Of a stretch of DNA of 64,000 nt, positions 56,801-64,000 are shown in pieces. The notes under the pieces are model-generated. The model was not told the DNA's origin. It saw only the letters and a program-made list of their open reading frames with translations, and made no database searches. The translations under genes were made by a program, and so were the position numbers. The DNA lies in contig JBDOQK010000002.1 in the NCBI GenBank assembly GCA_040437565.1, forward strand, positions 930,001 through 994,000, written 5' to 3'. The stretch comes from Albugo candida (lineage: Eukaryota; Oomycota; Peronosporomycetes; Albuginales). Positions within the stretch are counted from its first letter, which is position 1. Each line of letters starts with the position of its first letter.

Positions 56801-59800
56801 TCAGCAGAGATATCAGCGCTAAAAGGACTTATTCAGAGAAAGAGAGTCCATCTTTCTCCCGATGTGAAGAAGGAATGGATTTTTTTGACATGCCTGTATT
56901 ACAAGTCGAAATGAAAGGACATAACGAGTCATCAGACTCGGTCCACAAGGAAGGCGATGAAATTTGCATACTATCTGTAAGCTTTTAAGTCTATCTGAGA
57001 TTGTATTCACTCTCTACGATAGGGAAGCTTATCAAAGTGCGCGAGTGCCAGTATACCATCCCAACCTCAAAGTTATTCGGATGAAAATCCCTTATCAAAG
57101 GAAGGATTTTTACTAGAAGAATCTGATGGGAAACACCCACTCAAAGCAGTCAAAGAATCATTCAACATAATGCAGCGGGATAATTCGATAAAGCAAGAAC
57201 GAGACACATCAGAGAAGGATCGATTAGATGAGTTACTCACGAATGCGCACGCTAAGCAAGATCGGGAGCGAGCTTTGAAGAATCTTAACCGTGAGGGATA
57301 CCGAGATCTCACGTACAATAAGAACATATTTGTGAAAGAAGTTATGAAGCGTTCGATGCATGTCAGGGACGAAAAAACGCTCCATCATCACAAGATTGGC
57401 GATAGGGATCGTCAAGAAGTTAAGTACAAAAGAGGAACTGAAATGATGGCTCTGAGGAGCAAAAACCTGGTAAAAAAAGAGGATATAATGAAGGCTCTTC
57501 AACGCCGGGAGCGTTTGATGAATGTAGGGAAACTGGAGATGAGGATCGAAAAGTCGACTTTGTTGACGAAAAAGCTCGAGTTCGCTGCACCTGAGGTTGA
57601 TCCCACGACATTATTGACTTTTTCCGACGCAAACCAATGCTCTGATCTTAACCCCTACCAAGAGCGTATCGTGATTCCTCAAATTGATGTCAGGAGCCTA
57701 TTGGAAGGCCCAAATTGTGACGGTACCATTGCTACCAATGTGTACGACAAAGAGTTTGGTGAGATGGAATTGACAGAATCTCACTTTTACGATAATACTC
57801 GGCAGAGATGTATCGATAAATTACATGCTCGACACAATCTAAAAGACAGTGTAGACGAAGCCGTTGTTCACAGGTCAAGTCTACTGTATCAAAGACTTGT
57901 GGAGGAACGTCACCGTGTTGCATTCCATGATAAGATCCAATTTTATAGTCGTTTGAGGCACTTCCAGATACGAATTCAACAGCTCACGGACGAAATTGCA
58001 TACAGATATCTGGAGCAAGGCAGAATGAAGGGAGAGAACGTCGAGTTGGAAGGAATGCTGGCGGTAATGAAATCTCGTGTCAGAACATATGAAAGAGAAT
58101 ACTATCAAGCTTACTCAGTCGTGGTAGAACTTGATAATTCACAGGAAATATTGAAGTCTTCTTCCACGGAGGTCACTCTATTGAGGAGTGAGCACCAAAT
58201 CGCGCTTCAAAAATGTGAAACCCTCGATCATATATTCAATAAGGAAGAGTCACGGCTGCACGCACTTCAGAGAGTATGCCATATAATGGAGAGTCGACTT
58301 CAAAAAATGAATCAGTATCATCGATTTCGAGAGTCTGTATTTGCCGCTTTACAAAAAAGTTTGATCAAGACAGCCTCTGAATGTGGGAAATTGCGTGAGT
58401 CTATTTTGCGAAGTTCACTACAGGAGCCTGGGAGGAAAGTGATGACGCCACTTGGTCTCGGAATTGTGAAAGAAAGTAGAGAGAATGATGGAAAAAGCTG
58501 TGTTTTTCTTCCGGTATTAGAAGCTACTATCCATACTAGCATCGAGCATCTCTTACTGCATGAATTTAAAATTGTCAATGAAGAAGAAATTGCAATGCGA
58601 GCTGAAGAAGACAAAACTAGATCACAGGTGCTGTTGACCGCGCAAAGAGAAGCTAGCGCACGTCATTGCATGCAAAGCGAAGATTTAAACGTCAGCAAGT
58701 TGATACTTAGTCGGCGACAGTCCGGTTCAGCCACCAAATTGATTGTGGAATCAGTATGCGAGACGAAATGGCAACATAATTATAAATCGGAGCTCGATAA
58801 CCGATTGAAGCTTGGGGATATCGGGAGTGTCTCTACATCCCTGGTAGCTCAGAATACTGGAAGGGCCGATGAACGGTCAGGATGCATCGAACAACATGAC
58901 CTGTATAACTTCGGTCCAGTATCCCAGAAACCTACCCAAAAAATGTTTCTGACAAGTATGTGGTTTCCAAGTCGGTCGTCGGTGATGTTACAGAGGTTCG
59001 CGCCTATCGTGAGTATCAACGATATGCAATTATTGACGCGTCTTAATCGTCTATGGGAAGACCGCAAGAAGGAGCTTAGGGAGCAGTACGGTGCTTGGCA
59101 CAAAGAGCGGGTTACGCATCAAGTGTCTGTACTTCAATGCCGAGAATATGAAATGCATTTAAATGAGATTGCTGAACAACGCCAACAACAACTTCAAATG
59201 CTTTTAGAAGAGAAAAGTTGCCGGCGTTTCTATCAATGGGATAAACTTCGGACGGCCCGCGAACAAGAGGATATGGCACTGGAAGAGTCTTTGATGAAGT
59301 TAATTTCGACCGTTGAAGCGAAGTATACTTCCACTCACTCTATACTACGACGTCAACACGGTCATTCGGATGGTACAGCGGATAGACGTTTACAAATTAA
59401 GCTCGAAAAAAAGGTGAGACTTCACCTGCAAAAACTTAGGGCGCAAATGCGTCAAGAAGATGACTCGGAATGTAAGATACAAATGGTTGACAATAGATCA
59501 ATAGAAATACCAGCTCAAAACGACTACGATTGGTCTCTAATTACAGCGGAACATGCAGCTACAAAACTGATAGACGAAAGTAGTCTCAATTTGAAGATTG
59601 CAAAGGCTTGCTATATGCAGAAGCTGAGTCAGTGCGAGCTTGAATGGATGAGATTGAGTGAACACATTTCGAGCTTAGTCATCTCCCTCGAGTATATGAA
59701 AACGGAGGTTGATCATCACACTTTGTCTCTACAACGTATTGCAAAAAAAACAAGGGAACTCGCGGAGAGCCTCAAAAATATAAGAGATCGTATGCAAGAA

Positions 59801-60313
59801 AGCAACCGGAGACTAGCCGAGACTAAAAACAAGATGGAAGCCGCTCAAGAGCTCAATCAAAAGGCCTCTGCTCGCTTCGAATACGTTAAAGCACAGAATA
59901 CTAGCATGGACTCGGAACTCCTTCATGGAACAAATCAACGTTATGAGACACGGGAGCTGCTTCATAGTTTGCAAGAGCTTTATTTCACGTCGCTTATCGA
60001 CTTTCTGATTTCTCACGCCGTGAAAGAGCATCATGCTCACAAGATGAAGTCAGCTGATGACTATCTTAAGCACCTTACTTTCGAACGAAATTGCAAGACG
60101 GAAAAAATGAAAGTTCTTCGAAGTAAACATCATCGTCAGGATTTGATGAGTCTGAAACGTTCACAATTGCCAATCTTTAAGATAAGTAGACGTATAGCCC
60201 TATCAAACAGCTTTTCACGATGGAAAATGTATCGGTCACAAAGCATTCGCGTACGGGCAATCTTTGACTTGAAGTACCAGATAATTCTACAAAATCAGAC
60301 CGCACAAGAATAA
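53854..60313 (+). CDS. Very long coiled-coil protein, 11 exons, about 1972 residues
   Basis: Exons: 53854-53984, 54036-54438, 54495-54648, 54690-54791, 54845-55683, 55749-55950, 56009-56139, 56197-56589, 56648-56751, 56808-56976, 57023-60313; sum 5919 nt. Junctions from exon 4 on are well supported by frame; the first intron is the weakest. It starts MTDFSLDQLREEALNEWLSL. Residues about 260-540 are coiled coil. Exons 6-8 encode about 110 residues of alternating hydrophobic strands (PLQIITLEQDDLEGFLCGSF; RHSFQFYGKAMFFRIEM) that could be a C2-like or other beta-sandwich. The long last exon is again mostly coiled coil and ends with an SFI1-like FSRWKMY. I do not recognise the family; size and content suggest a cytoskeletal, basal-body or axonemal protein. 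Confidence 0.7.
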
Positions 60314-61028
60314 CGACACGCCATTTTGACTTCGCTGGCATCCAGGTGGATGAAAGCTTATTGAAGGTGAATTACGCAGCATGAGAAATGGACTGATAGA
60401 TTGAATCTTTGCATGCAACATTTCCTGCGGAGGTTCTGTAATATGGTCGGTGCCAAGTCATTGTGTGCCACTAGTGAACAGCGCAAAATGAACACAGAAG
60501 CGACTAAGTCGCACCCGAGGTCCCTTTTCTTGTGAAACTTCCCAACAGCAGCTTATTTGAATATATGCGTCTGATGGGATGCCTTGCAGTCTTCGGCTAC
60601 AGCACGAGACACGAGACATCCCTTATAGTAAATAAAAGAACGTATTATTCGTTCTCAAATCGCCTGATCAGCACGCTAAACTTCATTCTGCTAGACATCG
60701 GCCTGGGTAGCTCTACTGTGACAGACACTGCGAAATCAAGTGGTGAAGAAGATCTATCAGCGACGGAAGAGTAGCTCAATATTCTCCAAATTTGAAGAGA
60801 TTATGCCTCGAGTGTATTTTAAGCAGTACATAAGTTGCATGTTGATGCCGAGCGTAAAGATCAATTTTCTACAGAGACGAGTAACAAAGCAAACAATCGC
60901 TACAGTATGATATTTATGTCTACAAATGTAACATGTGCGCGTTGTATACGACATCCAGCCTAGCGAATAGGATTGCCGAATAGAACGATAAACTTGTATC
61001 GTATCTACTGATTTACAGCACCCACTAA
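60314..61028. other. Intergenic region upstream of GCP5
   Basis: About 715 bp. An 80-codon plus-strand frame (60532-60774) has no recognisable content and weak codon bias; I treat it as non-coding. Confidence 0.45.
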
Positions 61029-64000
61029 ATGGGCGACCGGAACAATGATGCCAGATTGCTTGACCTGGACACATCGAATTGTGAGCAATACAAAGTTTCC
61101 GATCTGCTCATTAAGCTTCGTGACAAAATGTTACACCAACAAAATACGAAAAGCGCATTCAGTGATATTATTTATTTGTATGAGAAAATACTCACACATG
61201 TATGCCGAGCCTTGCTGGATCTTTTGGACTTTTACGAGATCTCATGTTTCATAGAGAAGCATGAGAAGTAAAGAGAATGATTATGAATTCATGATTTCCC
61301 TGCAACGGTGTTATCGCAAACTGAAAGAAAATCCATCGAGGACGTAAGCATCTGATCACAATCGACATTCGACCTGAGTCATCAACTGTCTCGCAGTTTT
61401 TGCAATGCGTTAGAGCACGGAAAAAGTGCTGAGAATCTTGCCTTTATACTGCCCGATATTTTTGCACGTGAGCGTAGTAATCAAATCTTGTGGTCAAATG
61501 TTTTGAGCTGTGACTACCATTCCATTTCAGTCTCCGATGATATCCAGCTACAAGATCCAATAAAATTACTCGTTGCATTGAACGGCTCGATAGATGGTTC
61601 TTCGGAGGTTTTTGTTAAAGCTATCTTGTGCGTATGCTTATGGTTCACGTGCATTGATTATCACAGCCTACACAATCTTCAGAAATGTTCACTTCACAGA
61701 ATAATGAACCGACTTTTTATTATCACAATGATTTTATACAAGCGTCATTTCGACCAGGGAGTCCTTGGTAGTCGTCAGTTGACTTGATGGCCAAGTTCTC
61801 TGTAGTCTTACATATTATTCACATAGTGGAGGAATATGCAATATTGGAGAGGAAAAGGAGCGCGATCGAATTTGGAATGTTTCCAATGGAAATGGAACAA
61901 ATTATTTTTACAGGCAAGCCTCCTATATCAAGGTAAAAAGTAGCCACTACGAATTTTCACGAATTAGCTCACGGGCGACGGAACCTTGCTAGACAGAAGA
62001 AGATATCGAATTTGGTGCCCACAAACAGAGCTTTATTGATTTCTTTCAGAATTTTGCATCCAGGTGATCCGATTATTAATCTCAAAAGTGCCAAACATAA
62101 CCAATTATTGCCATTATGCTCAGAAAAGCTCACAAAACTAAGACTTCTTTCAAACAAGATCAGAAAGAGACTTACAAACTCGGTAAGGCTATCAGGAAGA
62201 GCTTTCAACGAAGTCACTCTATCATCTACAATGGAATAGGTTCCCAACGAATGCTTGAAGAGATTGCTGACGACAAAGATGCTGTTTTTGATGAATCCAA
62301 TTGGAAGATCGAACGCGGTTGGGAGAACTGGTCGGGAAGTGCCAACGCAACGCAATCAGCAAACTTGAACTTTGGCTCAAATGCCGGCGATGAATTGATG
62401 AGACTCGACTTGAAGCTTTCAGATTGTAACATAAGTGATTTGTTGCCCGATTCGCAAGATGTATTGCTAGGAGATCAAGATATAGTAGAGGTATTGACAT
62501 ACCACATGCTTCACTAAACGAGAGACACATCTATTTATTTTTGACAAAAGGAGATGATCAAAGCACTATCTGGAGTTGAATCGGTCTTATTGAGACGTAA
62601 TCTTACTTCAGCGACATTTGAACTTCCGTCTTATCGAATCAAAGTACTGACTGGATCCAACAAAAGCATTACTTCCGCACTAGAGGTGATACATGCTTTC
62701 ACCCGTGAAAATACAAGTTCAGAAATCATCTCTTTACCAGGATATTCGCACTACTGCCACCAATGTTTTTCGACTGGACCTCCTCGCTTTATTTCTAGTA
62801 CAGAACCCAGAAAAGATGGGAAAAACGGCCATTGAATTAGGAAGGTGTATACGATCATACCTTCGGGCTTACCAGGTTCCAAAAGCACACATTTTTTTCT
62901 TCAAAGCTATCTGAATGAAGAATTGTTGTGAGCACAGTCAAAATTGCAGACTATTTTGCAGCAGAATGAACCAACGCTGAGCGGCATACTCTTTTACACA
63001 AAGTCGATCCGGGCACAGATACAATACATTGCAGGACTTTTCCAGTGTGATGGAAGTGAATTCTGGTGCTTGCTACATGGTAGGGTGTTTTTTGGAGTAA
63101 TAGTAATTCTCACACCATTCACAGTCTGTTTTGTCCACAGGCATGTTTCCTCGAGGAGCGGAAATATTGAATTGTTTACATACAGAGCTCATCAATTTGG
63201 AGCGTACGAATGGAAGCTGGCGGCAACTGTCTCTTGTCACGTGGCTTATGAAGAATACAATAAAGCCATATCTTGAACTCCTATGGGAGCTAATTTCGAA
63301 TGGTACCATAGCATCCACCAGCGATCCACATGTGAGTATCTTGCATCAGAAGTCAATAATTGTGATGTTCAAGTCTTAAAACATGAAAAATAGGATGAAT
63401 TTCTAATCAGCACTTGGAGCCGTGAATATTTGAACGCTGAAAGCTCTAAGACATTCAACTCGACATTTCTCAGTACACCAGACTCTGGCATACGACAAAA
63501 TTTATTCCCTAATATTTTGACCGCTAAATTGGCATCCGATATAATTTTCCTGAGCAAAGCTCATCATTTACTGCCACCGGCCTTTCGAATCACTCGATTT
63601 CTACAAACAAGCTTATTCGAGGTTTGAGAAGAATTATGGAAAGTTGTGCCATGACTGATGCTGCATATCGATCAGCTACCTCTCATAGACATTGATTCGA
63701 GTTGGAGGGCCCGTCAGCAACATATGCAAGCGCTGGCTGAGCTCAATAAAATGAATCACGAAGACCATTTATCCAAGCACATGCAATATGGAAAGATCGA
63801 GGAACCAGAAGTTCGATGTGATTCAGGGCCCGCTAGATCCGCTGGACACAAGCGCGCACTGAGTTTTTCCCACCAAACAACGGTAAGGCATCTTATAACT
63901 CTGCATTCCGAGTGGTGTGCTCAAGTCAATTAGCTATCTACGAAGAGGCAGCGACACCATAAGCAATGCAAAAGGAATTCTCAGCATAATGCGTCTCATC
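61029..64000 (+). CDS. TUBGCP5: Gamma-tubulin complex component 5-like (GCP5), partial, at least 14 exons
   Basis: Exons 61029-61199, 61255-61343, 61397-61607, 61667-61767, 61827-61932, 61993-62063, 62124-62490, 62551-62685, 62741-62875, 62938-63079, 63141-63331, 63394-63621, 63676-63882, 63934 to the window end; introns 51-62 bp. About 740 residues are present. EEMIKALSGVESVLL aligns with the ETLWLLSGV region of human GCP5. YLRAYQ, SIRAQIQYIAGLF and RGAEILNCLHTELINLERTN match the GRIP1 helices, and IKPYLELLWELISNGTIAST matches VRPYLQTVDEWIVHG, including the DEFLIS that follows. GCP5 helps assemble the gamma-tubulin ring complex that nucleates microtubules. The C-terminal GRIP2 domain lies beyond the window. 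Distinction from GCP6 rests on these matches. Confidence 0.82.

Noticed and set aside
60532-60774. 80-codon plus-strand frame between two genes
   Set aside because: No homology recognised, no splice context, and composition like flanking non-coding DNA.
1-64000. Retroelement, virus-derived or transposon sequence
   Set aside because: No reverse transcriptase, integrase, transposase, capsid or terminal-repeat signature was recognised in any frame; all long repeats are explained by contig overlaps.

Overview
This is eukaryotic nuclear DNA, gene-dense and split by very short introns (mostly 41-82 bp, GT...AG, often with a TACTAAT/TGCTAAC-like branch point). The gene set suggests a flagellated protist, most likely an oomycete. 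It has two START-FYVE-GAF proteins of a type common in oomycetes, a CFAP53-like axonemal protein, an SFI1-like centrin-binding protein and gamma-tubulin complex component 5. The compact layout is like that of Albugo (white rust), but the genus is an inference that I cannot test here. No virus-like, retroelement or DNA-transposon sequence was recognised, and no tRNA or rRNA.

Layout. 0-7 kb: a membrane-anchored GH3 glycosidase, a small membrane protein and a C2HC-finger coiled-coil protein (all minus). 7.3-11.2 kb: a receptor kinase with EGF-like repeats (minus, 7 exons). 11.6-16.9 kb: three genes, a 12-exon coiled-coil protein (minus), an IQ-motif protein (plus) and a CFAP53-like TPH protein (plus). 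17-19.3 kb: START-FYVE-GAF protein 1. 20.5-21.4 kb: a poorly resolved coiled-coil gene. 22-26.2 kb: GINS subunit Psf3 and an aspartyl beta-hydroxylase, head to head, both falsely doubled by contig joins. 27-30.7 kb: UDP-N-acetylglucosamine pyrophosphorylase and START-FYVE-GAF protein 2. 31.8 kb: an Atx1-like copper chaperone. 32.3-37 kb: Iml1/DEPDC5. 37.4-41.7 kb: a coiled-coil protein, LUC7-like protein and YIPF6. 41.8-46.6 kb: condensin-II CAP-D3. 46.7-52.7 kb: a 1882-residue SFI1-like protein. 52.9 kb: a COPI-associated membrane protein. 53.9-60.3 kb: a 1972-residue coiled-coil protein. 61 kb to the end: GCP5, which runs off the window.

The sequence is a scaffold with ten gaps of exactly 100 N. 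At every gap the bases left of the N run are repeated right of it (5 to 1456 bp), so neighbouring contigs overlap and were never merged. Removing the N run and one overlap copy restores the reading frame in four genes (receptor kinase, 418-residue coiled-coil protein, CAP-D3, SFI1-like). The apparent tandem duplications of Psf3 and the hydroxylase are therefore almost certainly artefacts.

The genes form no operon-like pathway, but cytoskeleton and cilium functions are over-represented (CFAP53, IQ protein, SFI1, GCP5, several large coiled-coil proteins). Exon models were built by hand from reading frames and splice signals. Those whose total length closes to a whole number of codons are the most reliable.
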